DNA from: Gnetum montanum
Lineage: Eukaryota > Streptophyta > Gnetopsida > Gnetales > Gnetaceae
Reading direction: 5' to 3'
NCBI GenBank assembly: GCA_015680685.1
Contig: MNCI01025588.1
Coordinates: 293,285 to 357,284, forward strand
DNA: 64,000 nucleotides
Part shown: piece after piece, positions 1 to 11,460 of the stretch
Numbering within the stretch: position 1 is the first letter of the stretch
How the letters are laid out: every line of letters begins with the position of its first letter
Position numbers and translations under genes: made by a program
Notes under the pieces: model-generated
What the model saw: the letters and a program-made list of their open reading frames with translations, nothing else
What the model was told of the DNA's origin: nothing
Databases searched by the model: none

Positions 1-690
1 CTAACTCTTCTGTTGACGATATTGTCTTAATTTCAAACTCAACAGAAGCACTACAATAAATGCTTAAATACTCTTGATGACTTTTGTGAGCATTCAAAAA
101 TGAAAGTTGCTATCCTAGAAAACTAAAAGCATGATTTGTAACACACATAATAATATGTATAATTTTATTATAGGACATGAAACATGTGGACATAATATCC
201 TCTTCCAAATATCTTAGCCTAGACTACTTTTCGAACTACAAATGCAATCAATGCAATATTCAAAGAGTTGCAAGTGGTATCAAAGCACTATTCGCTTTAA
301 GAAGTAAATTTAAGAAAAAATTTGTGTTGGCTTGGCATATTAAAAAAACAACTTTATTATGTTATTTTTTTAACCAATTATTTTTTATGGATGTGTTGTA
401 TAGAATTGTACTTTATCAAATAAATATAGGAACCAGATAAAAGAAATTTAGAAGCTTTTTTTACTTGATGAATTTCAAGTAAAGAGACAAACACAATATG
501 ATACTATGCTTATTGAAATAGAGATGATACTCTTGAAAGTTGAAGCTATGTATAGCCTCCACTCATAATCTTTTTGCATCCTCATTGAATAAATACTCCA
601 AAAAAATGATAACAGACACTCAAGATAAATGATAGCTTCAAGAGGGACTTATATGGCTTAATAAATAGAACATTCAAGAGTACATTCTTG
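1..690. other. AT-rich stretch, no supported feature
   Basis: The stretch is AT-rich with short open frames on both strands. I recognise no protein family, RNA or repeat boundary. The longest frame (177-440, plus) is low in complexity and looks like chance. Decayed LINE sequence may begin here, upstream of the next feature, but cannot be delimited. Confidence 0.4.
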
Positions 691-1130
691 ATTTTGAACC
701 TAAGCAAGTTCACAAATTGATAAAACAAGCAATGTTTCAAAAACTTCAAGAAAATGTAAAAGGCAAAAGATTTCTCTTTGAATACTATCAGGGATGGCTT
801 AATTCTGAGGCAAAAATTTCATGTACTATTATTCCTCATCTTTTACAATGCACAAGGGGCAAAGCATGAATTGGATCTCATGATTTGGGAGTTGAAATTG
901 GTAGACGGCTCAAAATTTCTCTTGAAGGACATATATGCTATGTGTGCAATACAAATAGCACTAAAAATAAATACCATAGTTTCATGCAATGTCTTGCTTT
1001 TAAACACATTAGATATAGATGGGATATTACAATTGCAAATTTGGTTAATTATGTTACCAACAACACTTTGTAATTTTCTTAATCATCATTTCAAAACTCA
1101 TAGCATATATATTTCTACTATCCAATAGAT
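690..1130 (+). pseudogene. LINE ORF2 C-terminal remnant with CCHC-type zinc finger
   Basis: In the frame opening at 885 the product begins near GVEIGRRLKISLEGHICYVC and carries Cys-x2-Cys-x9-His-x4-Cys at 936-992, followed by an aromatic and basic stretch (FKHIRYRW). This is the layout of the C-terminal zinc-finger region found after the reverse transcriptase in many LINE ORF2 proteins. It probably helps bind template or target DNA. Weaker similarity continues upstream to about 690 in another frame, so at least one frameshift is present. No RT core, endonuclease or poly(A)-type tail is seen. The identical finger spacing recurs at 11353-11409. The family call rests on motif spacing and neighbouring residues only. 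Confidence 0.5.
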
Positions 1131-2456
1131 CTATAGAGTCTACAAACATAATAAAAATTAAATTTAAATTTTAGTTTCATATTTAACTTTTTATAAGGCT
1201 CTTTATATATAGTCATATAATTAGAGGTACTAATGTCAATGATCCATGTATTTTTGAAAGGGAAATTTTCATTTGACAAAGCAACAAACTTCATAACCGC
1301 TCCAATATCTTCAATATTAAGATCTTACTTTTGAGGATTTTTGGTTTTGAAAAAATGGTGGGAGGAGAAGTCATCTTTAAACCATCATTTTTCTTCTACA
1401 TGTTGTGTAACATTTTTGGCCATGTAACCTTACTCACTATTATGCTTGCCATTCTTCAAATTTTCAAGTGTTCTAATTTAAGAAACCAAGTCATCAACAA
1501 TAAAATAATTGAAATCCATGCTTTGTACAAAGTTCATCATTATGTTTATATCTCTAGTCATTATACAAAGCAGCAAAAAACTCTTGAACATATTGTCTCT
1601 AAGTGAAGCCATAACCATGTTCATCAAAATGTCCTAAACATTCATACATTCTAATGAAAATCTCGTCAATACACTCACCTCTTATTAATTCAAGTTTATC
1701 AAATTGAATTTTGTATTAAAGCTTATGATTTTTGTGATTTTCAAGGATGTCTTGGTAATCCAAATGAAGCCTATTTCATGCCTCTTTGGTTGTCTTCAAT
1801 GAATATAATATTCTAACAATTATTTATAAGATATTCAAGATAAAGATCAATTTTGCAATTCTATGTTTATTTTTTCTTCTTTTATGATCTTCTAATTCTA
1901 CTAAGGTGAAATTATCAAAATCATTAATTTTAATAAATCTAGCAAAAACAATTTCACAAACATCATTGCATTCATGTAAAGCTTTCATCATGCTAGTCCA
2001 AAGCATGAAATCTTAATTGTTATTAACGATATTTGGAAATTTAGAAATTTCTTTCTTGTTTTTGATTTTGAACTATTCAAATGTCTAGACTCTTAACTTT
2101 TCCTATGATACCAAATTGTTAAGATTGCAATAGTGGGAGCTTCAATTCTAAGCAAAAGAATTATTCAACTTTCTTCAAGTCAGGTTTATCAAGCCCTCAA
2201 AATAGATTAGTGGATTAACTTGAATTATCCAAAACATCATCTAATGCTTCATCATACAATTGGTACTCAAGTTGCTAGAAAGAAAAGAGAGAGAAGAGAG
2301 AAGTATTGATGTTGCAACTATTTCCTTTTTATTTAGCAATTATCAAGACAATAGTAGAGACCATTAATTTATCAAAGGCTTAATCAAGATTGATTGTTTT
2401 CTTCATTCATTTATTTTAAATTTTTCACAAAGAGCAAAAAAAGACCTCCTATTTTG
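1131..2456. other. AT-rich stretch, possible decayed coding traces on minus strand
   Basis: No feature can be called. The minus strand between about 2010 and 1600 has runs of coding-like residues (a 60-codon frame at 1824-2006 and shorter pieces after it) that might be decayed retroelement Gag, but no diagnostic motif is present. The plus-strand frame at 1331-1606 is hydrophobic, low-complexity and probably chance. Confidence 0.3.
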
Positions 2457-2713
2457 AAGTTTTGATAAGGGCCAAATTGGATAACAAGGAACCAACCCTA
2501 TTTCAGCAAAACCATTAATAAAATGAATATTTGAAAATATTTATGATGATTTTAAGTTACATATGCCTGTCAAAAGTTTTTATTTACAAGTTTTTGATCA
2601 GGGCTAAATTGGATAACACAAAACCAACCTTATTTGGGAAAAACCATTAATAAAATGAATTTTTGAAAATATTTAGGAAGATTTTAAGTCACATATGCCT
2701 ATCAAAAATTTTT
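2457..2713. repeat. Tandem duplication, two units of about 128 bp
   Basis: Two head-to-tail copies lie at about 2457-2584 and 2587-2713. Both run through a 'gataagggccaaattggata'-like start, 'aaccattaataaaatgaat', 'ttgaaaatattta' and 'acatatgcct'. The copies differ by scattered substitutions, so the duplication is not recent. No gene overlaps it. Confidence 0.8.
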
Positions 2714-3897
2714 ATTTTTCTTTTAATAAAAGGATGACATTTTAGTTTCAATACTAATTTTTCATGTTGTTTGTGCTAAAGATAATTTTCTTCATTTTCT
2801 TCAATATTTTCTATTGAAAAGAATCATAAATAACTTTTCCCAAGGTTTGTCTCAAATTATATTTTAAACACTTCTCATATACCCTATTTCGTGATCAATC
2901 CCAGTAAGGGAAGTAGGGAACTAGATAACTATATATATCTTTAGCGATATAGCCTACATAGAACATTCATGGAATTTAAATACATCTTTATAACTCAATT
3001 GCTACCCACTAGAATCAAACATATAACCTAAACTTTTGAAACTAAGAGTCCTATCATTAAGTTAACAAATTATTACATCAATTTGCAACTTTGAACAATG
3101 AGGTGTTAACCTCGTGCTAAGACTCTTAATTTGAAAATATAATTACCGTCCATATAAACTACTATCCATACTACTCTTCTGGAGATGTAATTAAACACCA
3201 TTATTTTAATTATAATTGCTTGGAGAAAAAATGATGTTGATATAGACCCTTTAAAGATATACATTCATTAATATGTTCTAGAAAAGCTTGAACCTTTATT
3301 CTAGGTTGACCACTAACTAATTGTCATGTAGCTTGTTTTTTTAAGATTGATGACTTGAATGCTTCACTTAGCCACCTGAATCTCTATTCTTGTTGCGCAC
3401 ATTCAAGAATTTGGAATAAACATCACTTTAGATTTAAATGGTGGAAAGGGGCTCATAAGGCTAACCTATGTAGGTGGGTAAGAATAGGATAATGAGATCC
3501 CAATTCATATACAATTGATTCTATTCAATAAATTCTAAGGATCTCCATAAACAAACTTTATAGAAAAATAAATTAAAAAATTTAAAATAAAATGAATAAG
3601 CATTTAAAATAAACTAAATGAGAAATTGTTTAGCAAATTATCATTACCAATTTCAAAATACTCTTTGTAAATAATCTCAATTTTAAGAAAAAAACCCTAA
3701 ACATTACCAATCCATGTAAAATTTATCAAGAGTAAAATTTACAAAGTATTCCTGGTTGGTTCCTTTTGTGGACATAACGATGTCATCATGATGTGAAGAA
3801 AACCAATATTCATTACTTCCATGGACCAAAAATGATCTATTTCAACCAAGTAAGAACATAGGTGATTCATTGCAAATATCTTTGTTGAAATGTTTTT
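2714..3897. other. AT-rich stretch, no supported feature
   Basis: There is no open frame of note and no recognisable repeat edge. The 'gtgaccacta'-like phrases seen here do not add up to a known element. Confidence 0.4.
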
Positions 3898-4268
3898 CAT
3901 CATCATCAACATCATCTTAGCCTTTTCCCAACAAAATGGGATCAGCTACATAAGTTCTTTCTCACAATTCACCTATATGAAGAGCCACATCTTTGTTCAG
4001 TTGCAATTTTTCAAATCATCTTCTGTATTTTCCAATGTCTTTTTTTTGTCTTCCTTTTTGGTGGCTTTCCTAAAACAGTAATGTAGTAACCTTTTTTTAA
4101 TGGTTCATTGTTGAGGTGTTTTATGGAAAAAATGAACATGCATATGTTCATTCGTGGTAAGGGCAAGACCTCCACTATATAAGATCCTGAAGGCCATGGT
4201 ATTTTGCATAGAAAAAAATCTAAATTCAACATCATTTTCTTGGCAAGCTCAACTCGTTGTGCTTTCAT
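3898..4268 (-). mobile_element. RTE-type LINE 3' end
   Basis: Read on the plus strand, 3898-3986 has a CATCATCATCAACATCATC run, then 'tagccttttcccaacaaaatgggatcagctacataag'-type sequence (not quoted in full) and 'cctatatgaagag'. Plant RTE-clade LINEs end in a short trinucleotide tail next to a conserved stem of the form 'CCCAACaaaaTGGG..CGGCTACATGA'. The element's sense strand is therefore minus, with its 3' end at about 3898. A second copy in the opposite orientation lies at 32650-32730. The minus-strand frame at 4011-4268 is probably part of the LINE 3' region, but I recognise no domain in it. No RT is visible upstream, consistent with 5' truncation. Confidence 0.55.
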
Positions 4269-5271
4269 AGGTTAGATAATCATTGCAACATTCTCCTTTT
4301 CTTAGATGTGGTTCTAATAGTTTTTCAAGATTAAGATTTTTTAGAATGCAAGAAAAGATTTTACAAAAATGTGAAAATAAATTATGTTTGAATACTAAAT
4401 GTAATCTTTGGGTTCAAATAGTTGACATAAGGCCATTATACTTGCCATTAGGCTATTACAATTTTCTATACTTTATAAACAATGATTGTTAGAGAGCTCA
4501 ATTTCTTCATCTTCTTTTATTGATTTTGTTTATTCTTAGATTATATAATTTCATATACTATTTTTTTGACATCTTAATACTGATATTACCAAGGTAAGGT
4601 CCCAAGAGAGTAGTTGCAAAAACCTTTCCTACTTTTGAGTAGTTGCACTTAGACTTGAACCTATTTTCAAGTTGTAGCACCTTACCATCTTTAAAAATGA
4701 TTGTCCCCTATTTTGTATACTAATATGATATGCTAACTGTAGGATTTTTCATTTCTTAATATAAAAGTCTTTGACTAATGTTAAAATGCTTTGACATCTT
4801 TCAATCTTAGCTTCTATGTTTTGAAGGTCAAGATGAAAAAGTCAAAAAGTAGGGTAGTTTGTGAAAGAGGTCTCTGGGTAGAGGTTCCCTTGGTTCCTCC
4901 ACAAAGTTCAAGGACCATGGAAGGCTTTGAGGTATCTATGCATAGCACTCAAGTATTGGGAAAACCCATTCCAACTTGGTGGTACCAAGCAATAACAGGG
5001 CACCACCATGTTATCTCCCCCCCTTAGTCCTCCTAATCTTTACCATTACGCGATAGAAAAACATGGGGCATGATTCTACGGAGGTTGCAAATATGTAAAT
5101 AACCTAGATTGGATAGTCCAAGTGTGGCGCTGCATCAAACCTTACACTAGATTGTGAAGTGGTTGTCGTGCTCACTTGAAAGCGTAGTTCACAAATCTTC
5201 CACCCCAAGTCGATTGGACCTAAGGGAATTCTTAAGGATGCTAGATAACGTCAAGGTAACACTCTTATAGA
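4269..5271. other. Unassigned stretch, possibly part of an old LTR
   Basis: Around 4800 the sequence changes from very AT-rich to a more balanced composition. The last few hundred bases before 5272 could be the end of an LTR, because a PBS-like sequence follows. No paired LTR or TG...CA ends could be found. The plus-strand frame at 4791-5027 is not recognised. Confidence 0.3.
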
Positions 5272-5284
5272 TGGTATCAAAGCC
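5272..5284 (+). other. Possible tRNA-iMet primer-binding site
   Basis: TGGTATCAAAGCC differs by one base from the usual initiator-methionine PBS of plant LTR retrotransposons (TGGTATCAGAGCC). It follows 'actcttatag', similar to the ends of some plant LTRs. If real, an old LTR lies to the left and an internal region to the right. No gag or pol is recognisable downstream, so the element would be non-autonomous or very decayed. Thirteen bases alone are weak evidence. Confidence 0.35.
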
Positions 5285-7717
5285 ATCCTTCGATGGGTTG
5301 TGACAATGGTGATATCCTCCTACGATACTATGCCTTTAAGGTTTCTTCTCTATAGTCCTTCCAAATAGATATCATGGTGATATTGCATCATATTGGTTTT
5401 CTCTCTTGTATCTACAAATGGGTTGCTCTTATGGTAAGATCCCCGTAGGATTTTTGTTGTGGAGCCATTATTTGGATGCTTGCAACCTTTCTGGTCTAGA
5501 CATGCTTCTGAATACATGCAATTACGTTTATTGTGCTTTCCTCCACTAGACCTTCTTTATTAGTTAGGCAAGTTGTGGTTTTCTTTCGATATGGCTAATG
5601 GAAGTTATATTGGCAACACATATATTATTACTCAAGCAACTTTCATCTTTGATCTTCAGTGATTCATCTAAGATGAATTGGACTTGGTCTTCACTTTGGT
5701 CTCTACCTAGATAACATGTTTCATGATGGCATTATTTAAAATGTGCAAGATGGGGTATCCTTGCATCCCCCCATTTATCTCAAATACAGTTACCGCAAGA
5801 ATTACATATTGGGCCAAGATTTTTCCCAAGTACCTCAAGATGGAGGATCATTAGACATGTGCTCTAGGTGGACAAAGACCATTGCCAGTAGGCTAATGTA
5901 CGTTCGTGTTCATGAGTGTATGTTTGTCTAGTTGTGTATGTACATCTTTCTCCACTTGCATTTCAAGTCCATCATGTACATCCCTCTTGCTTTGACTATT
6001 ACTTGATATCACAAGGCTTCATGCTCTATACATGCCTATGGCTTGTCGTTGGGTTTTGATAAGGGTGCTCGTGAGGTGCATCTGTCCAAGACCAATTTTG
6101 TTGTGGTCCTTGCTTTAATGTCATCTTATGCTTCAGGCTCAATTACCCTTATTGTGGATCATTCGGTGTTGTGTTCCCTCTTACAGCTTGGTTGTGTTTG
6201 GCCTGGGCTTTCCAGCATCACTCCTTCAGTTGTTGACATATATCTTAAGACATTTTTATTTGAAGACCTCTTGGAGCAAGTCATTCCTAATTAATTTACT
6301 TGAAAACCTCTCTTGTTGAGCATCTTCTTTAGAGGCTGATACCTCTTTGATGTTGGTTATGGTAGTGCAAATAAAAATCTCTTATTGTTGAGACCTATGA
6401 TTGGCGAGATCTCAATCTCCCTCTATATGTTACAAGAAGAGGTTATGAATGTTTGTACCTATGTCATCTTGTGCGTTTGTTCAGACCTTGCACCTACTAA
6501 GGAAACTAGTGTCAGCAATTGCGTACCATTTATCATTGTGGATCTCTGAAATTTTGAAAGTATTCCAATTCATCGTCATTAATGTACCTCATGCTTGTTT
6601 CGTTATATATCTAAATTACTCATGGAGTTTTGCAATGATTGATCTTTATAAATGTAGCTGAGATCTTGCTCTCTGTAGCATTTTGCAATTATTATTTCTT
6701 TGTTGTTTTCAATCATGCTTGACTAATGCATTTGATGTCTAGTGTACTCTACATGGTCCTTGATACTTTTTTTATTGTTAAGCTATTGTCTCGCCCTTGT
6801 CAACAACATAGGTACAGAGACGTTGAGATGAAAAAGACCTTAGTTAATTTTATGAATACTATGTTTTTGGGTAGATAAATGCTCTTGAGACCTCAATGAA
6901 TTGGCTACTTGGTCTCAAATTCCTAACATCAAGTTGTGCATTTATTGGTACCAATGTTCCAACAGAATAGCTAGTGCATCATGATTTGTTTGCCTCTTTA
7001 TGCTTTGGATGAGCACTTACATAGGACTATGGTTAATTCTAAATCCCTTCAAATATTTGGATGAGTAGAAGGCATGAAGCAATACCTTATCCATGCTAGA
7101 TATTGATCACTCAGAAATGGCCAACACCTCAACATCCTACTATGGCAAGTGATGGATATTGAAATGGTGCTTTTATGTTATTTGTTCATTACATTCATAT
7201 TTTGCTTCACTAGTTTCAATCGTAGTATTCAATGGCCATGTTGCTTTAATTAGTAGTATGTGTGCAGAGATAGGTTTTGAGTTCATAATGGTGTTGTTTG
7301 GATTTTGCTTGTGATGGCCTAAAACATTAGCCTTAGGATGGGCTCGGATAGTATGTCCTTTAGCCTCTAAGGCCTAGGTAGCACTTCCTATTGTGATATT
7401 GTACTAAGGAGTATCAAATGCTTGATGACCTTACGGGCTTTTTTGTCCTCTTATTGCAAGCCTATGCCACATCTTGTGACAAGACCAAGTACAGTGATTT
7501 GTGCTCCTTGTACAACTAGATTTTCTCTTGTGGTTAACCCTTCTGCTATGCAATATAGTCGATCTCTATCCCCTAATATGAGATCTTCCAGAACTCTATG
7601 ATAGATTCTACCTAATGCATAGTGTTGTGTTTTGAAGGCCACAGTATGTCCTTGACCTTGATGTTCTTAATCAATCGATAGTTTGCTCCCTTGGTGATCT
7701 TGGCATGCCTTGCTCGT
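5285..7717. other. Long non-coding stretch, less AT-rich
   Basis: Several short frames are present (for example 6043-6294 plus and 7451-7642 minus), but none carries a recognisable motif. Composition is more balanced than in flanking DNA, suggesting one inserted element, possibly the interior of the element whose PBS is at 5272. No gag, protease, RT or transposase motif was found in any frame. Confidence 0.35.
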
Positions 7718-8270
7718 ATGTCCTCAGACAATTATGAGGAGACCGTGGCCATTTTGGTGGCATGATTAATAGTTGGCCTCTTCCTCTAGCACCCCATGTC
7801 TTGTAATAATCTTATTCATTAGTGATCGATGGTAGAACCACAGCCAAATTTCAATCAATTTGTACAATGATCCTAACCGTGACAGTAGCTGGTTCCTAAT
7901 GGCCATGGTAATGCAATGACACAATGAATGATTGATTCTTAGATGTTGGTTGCATGACTAGGCTTCATGTAGTAATGAGTCTTGGATTTTGATGGCATGT
8001 CCTTATAGAATTATGAGGAGACTATGGCCATTCTAGTGACATGATCAATTGTTGGCCTCTTCCTTTAGGGTTTCATGTCTTGCAATAATCTTATTCATTG
8101 GTGATAGATGGTGGACCATAGTCAAATTTTAATCAATTTGTATAATGATCCTAACTGTGCTACTAGGTGGTTCCAAATGCCCATGGTAATGTAGTGACAG
8201 AACGAATGACTAATTCTTAAATGTTGGTTTTGTGACTACCCTTTGTGTAGTACTTTAGTCTTGGGTTTTC
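7718..8270. repeat. Tandem duplication with 279-bp period
   Basis: Unit 1 is 7718-7996 and unit 2 about 7997-8270. Landmarks repeated at exactly 279-bp spacing include 'atgtcct' at 7718/7997 and 'gtcttgg' at 7979/8258. Between them 'aattatgaggaga', 'ttggcctcttcct', 'aataatcttattcatt' and 'ccatggtaatg' recur in the same order. Divergence is moderate. The open frame at 8217-8543 (minus) overlaps the end of unit 2 and is not recognised. Confidence 0.85.
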
Positions 8271-9478
8271 GTGTCTAGGCTCCTTCTCCCCCTTCTCCCC
8301 TAGTTGAATGTGATCTTTTGAATCAGTTTTATATGTCATGGAATGGTGGTCCATCCTTACACAAATGGGGCTACAGTCTTTTAAATTGTTAGCCTTTCTT
8401 GGAAATCCTACTTGGTTGTCCTCTTTACGTATGTGAACCCTTCTCTTTGGGGTAATGTTAAATATTTCAAAAATCAATTCTTTATAATGTAAGAGAAATG
8501 ACAATGTCCCACTATTGCAATTCACTATCTTGCTTGATGGCATCGCCTATTTCATTTGCATCCAGATTCCTCTATTCTTGCCAGAACAATCTTTGGTTAA
8601 GTTGACACAATTATTCATATCTCTACTCCAAATGCATATTATATTTGAGTCCTATTCCAAAGATTGGTCTTGAGTACCAAAACTATTGCAACTCATAACA
8701 AAGACCAAGTTTTGCTTACAATGCTTGAATGCATGAGTTCCATTATAGATACTGTGGTTGATGCAAGCTTAAAACCCTTGCAACTTTCAAGCAAGGTGTG
8801 ATTTGAGGAAGTAGTTCTCTGCTGAACCCCTCCCATATTACATGCCTTCCAAGCATAGATAGCAAGTTGTAGAAGTTAGATGATTGGTCATAATTATGCC
8901 CTTCCAATGTAATCCCAAAATCTCTTAAGGACCTAATCCTCCTATCGACAAATTGTTGATGGATGATACTTTGAATTTCGATCCCTACATGATAACAAAA
9001 CAGGTGGTCGTGAGGCCTTGTCCACCACAAATATCTAAATATCTCTATTGTATAGACTTGCATATTGTGAATTGATAAACTAGGCCTCCTATGGTAAAAT
9101 GTAAGTATTCATTATGATAGTTTCGATGATGGGCTCTTTAGCATTTCACAATGAAACTTGATATTGGATAGAATGTGGATAAGATGTATGAATCCATGTC
9201 TTCCCACAACAAGTGGTGGTTTCACAATGTGGTTGAGTTGACTTGGTGATTTTTCTTAGCATGTATGATGGATATGACATAGATTGGTTAAAGTACTCAT
9301 CTTGCAGAAGGAACCTTGTGATGAGGATCTTTCCAATCAAACAAAACGCATGTTGAGATGTCAAGTGTTGGTTGTTTAGATGTTCCTGGCATGGCAAGAA
9401 ATTCAAATTATGAGAACCTAGATTTGCCCAAAGGACCTATCATCATGTCCTCAATAGGCATGTGACATGTTTCCCCAT
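8271..9478. other. Unassigned stretch with unrecognised minus-strand frames
   Basis: Minus-strand frames at 8743-9063 (106 codons) and 9146-9406 (86 codons) are the longest here. Neither shows a motif I can name, and they may be chance frames in less AT-rich repeat DNA. The stretch ends where an LTR begins at 9479. Confidence 0.3.
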
Positions 9479-10271
9479 AGATGGGACACGATATCGCATG
9501 GGCCGCAATATCGCATCCCTCGCGATATCGCGGTGCGCCGTCATATCTATAAATAAGAGGCAACTCTCCCTTGTTTCATAATCCTAGGCTAGACAATAGG
9601 AAAACTCTCACAGATTGATCACTCCAAAGATAGAATATTTTCCATGTGCCCGCAGTAGGAGTCATAAAGTGAACGGATCTTTATTTGAGCAAACATTGTA
9701 CCTGAACACAAGTTTGTGTATGGTAATAAAGACGAGTTTTTTGGATAAACCTTGCAGTGCATGGAATAGGCTAATTAGGATTTTATTTACTGTTATTTAT
9801 TACTTATTATTTATTATCTGTTATTTACTACTTTCTCTCTCAACCCTTCTCTCCTAGTTAAGTGCCTCAGTACGACCACTTCGAGCATGTGCGTTACACG
9901 TGGTGATCCCAGCAACGACTAGCGTTTGGTAGCCACAGTTGCATTAGTTCAAGGTGTGTACAGTAAGTGGGAACGGATGCTGACGCTAGGTAATTTAGAC
10001 TTAGTTCATTAGTTGGAGTTAGTAATTAATCTCTCAACGCTTCACCTTGTAAGCATAGGAGACAAAAACATAAAAAGCTATAAAAATCATATACCTCAGA
10101 CTTACTTAACTATACACCATGACAACTACAAGTAAGTCTAGGAAGACAACGAATGATTAACCCTAAGAGTTCCATGGACGTGTAGACACTTAGTCTACGG
10201 AGTTCGACCGGATCATGCGTGCTACGCTCGTATTCGTATGGTTGAGTGTAGGGGTATCTCGCCACTCATCA
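9479..10271 (+). mobile_element. LTR of CGATATCG-type Ty3/gypsy element, followed by PBS remnant
   Basis: This 793-bp LTR is collinear with the solo LTR at 27829-28595 and the inverted copy at 43748-44534. It starts at a decayed TG (AG at 9479), has two intact CGATATCG palindromes and one CAATATCG, then TATAAATA at 9548-9555. R/U5 landmarks follow: 'ccatgtgcccgcagtaggag', 'gtgaacggatctttatt', 'agcgtttggta' and 'gtaggggtatctcgccac'. It ends in CTCATCA at 10271. PBS-like sequence comes directly after, so this is a 5' LTR whose internal region is lost or replaced, not a solo LTR. The 5 bases before it (CCCAT) match nothing on the right. Confidence 0.85.
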
Positions 10272-10286
10272 TTGACGCCATTGCTA
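10272..10286 (+). other. Degenerate primer-binding site (tRNA-Asp type)
   Basis: TTGACGCCATTGCT directly follows the LTR end CTCATCA. It corresponds to TTGGCACCGTTGCT at the PBS of the minus-strand element (62146 downward) and to the tRNA-Asp PBS (TGGCGCCGTTGCC) typical of Athila-like elements. Sequence beyond it has no recognisable gag leader, so the element is truncated here. Confidence 0.6.
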
Positions 10287-11049
10287 CTTATTTTCAAGAG
10301 ACTTTAGTGTTAAGCATTCAACAAGGAAGTATACATCATCAATAGTTTAATATGAAACTCTAGTCCCCCAATATTATTTTAATTTTTAAGTTTTTCAAAT
10401 TGATTTGTTTTCAACAAAAGTAACTCTAGATTAAAAAAGTAAATTAACATCTTAGAATTAGATATTGTGATGGATAGCAACGGATAGAATCAATTTGATT
10501 ATTCTAAATCGTGCTACATGTGAAAACCTTCTTCATAGTCTACCTATTTATTTTGCTTGAATCCTCTATCCAAGAACATTCTTTAGTTTCACACATTAAG
10601 GTTGCAAGACAACATGTGAAATAACTTCTTGTGATCTTTTTCTTCTTTTCTCAAAATTTGCTTCTAAATGCATGGTTTCCTTCAACTCATAATCTAGGAC
10701 TATTTGTTGTCTTTAAATATTTTTATTTTCATTTTTATTTGTTATTTTGTGTGTCATTGTTAATTACCTGTGACATTACCAAATCCATATTAGATTTGAT
10801 AAAATGTCCACATTTTAGACATTTACCACTTATGCTCATTTATATCAAAACAATGAGATGTTAGCCTAGTATCAAGGCTCTTGATTTGGAAGCTCTAATA
10901 GGTTCATATCTAGTAGGCAATGCTAAGTTATAAAGCTTTATTTGGGATATATATCTTAGGGTGTACCTATGTTTCAAGTTTTTTATACATAACAATAGCA
11001 ACCAAGTATTGTCATGTGAGACATATTAGACACAAAAGAACAAGAATAG
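10287..11049. other. AT-rich stretch, no supported feature
   Basis: The plus-strand frame at 10631-10864 is hydrophobic and phenylalanine-rich and looks like chance. LINE sequence may start toward the right end, but no motif marks it. Confidence 0.35.
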
Positions 11050-11460
11050 TATTTTCAAGGAATAGAATGATTGAAGACTTGGGATATCACATTGAAGAAG
11101 ATACAAAGTATTCCAAAGCATATTTGTAAGTTGCTTTCATAATGGGTTCTGACAAAGTTATCATCAAATGTGAGAGAAGAAAAGGTTTTATTCAAAATGC
11201 ATAAAAGACAATTAGTTAAACTTAGAAGTTTACTATTTGTTACATGTACTTCAAACGTGATTCGCATTTTCATTCGTACCCTTTATTTGCATTCACATAA
11301 CCTTAGACTAGAAACTAAAAGAATGATGTCAACATCTAGACAAGAACTCACATGTAGGCTATGTGAGTAAGAAGATCTTGAGAATGTGCAACATGTTGCT
11401 CTTAGTTGTCTTTATATTGAACATTTGTGACAAAATTATAATATTACAACAAAATCTCTA
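11050..11460 (+). pseudogene. LINE ORF2 C-terminal remnant with zinc finger
   Basis: In the frame of 11170-11370 the product reads RLETKRMMSTSRQELTCRLC. A stop (TAA at 11368) follows, then EDLENVQHVALSC. Together they give Cys-x2-Cys-x9-His-x4-Cys across 11353-11409, the same spacing as the remnant at 936-992. A short helix-like stretch follows (YIEHL, QNYN), as in LINE ORF2 C-termini where 'ECPxYxxLR' follows the finger. Upstream in the same frame, KRQLVKLRSLLFV resembles the segment preceding this finger in LINEs. No RT core is visible, so this is a 5'-truncated or decayed copy. Confidence 0.55.

Noticed and set aside
5743-6661. Several plus-strand frames of 60-83 codons considered as fragments of one gene
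   Set aside because: No motif, no consistent frame order and no splice signals linking them. They are probably chance frames in less AT-rich DNA.
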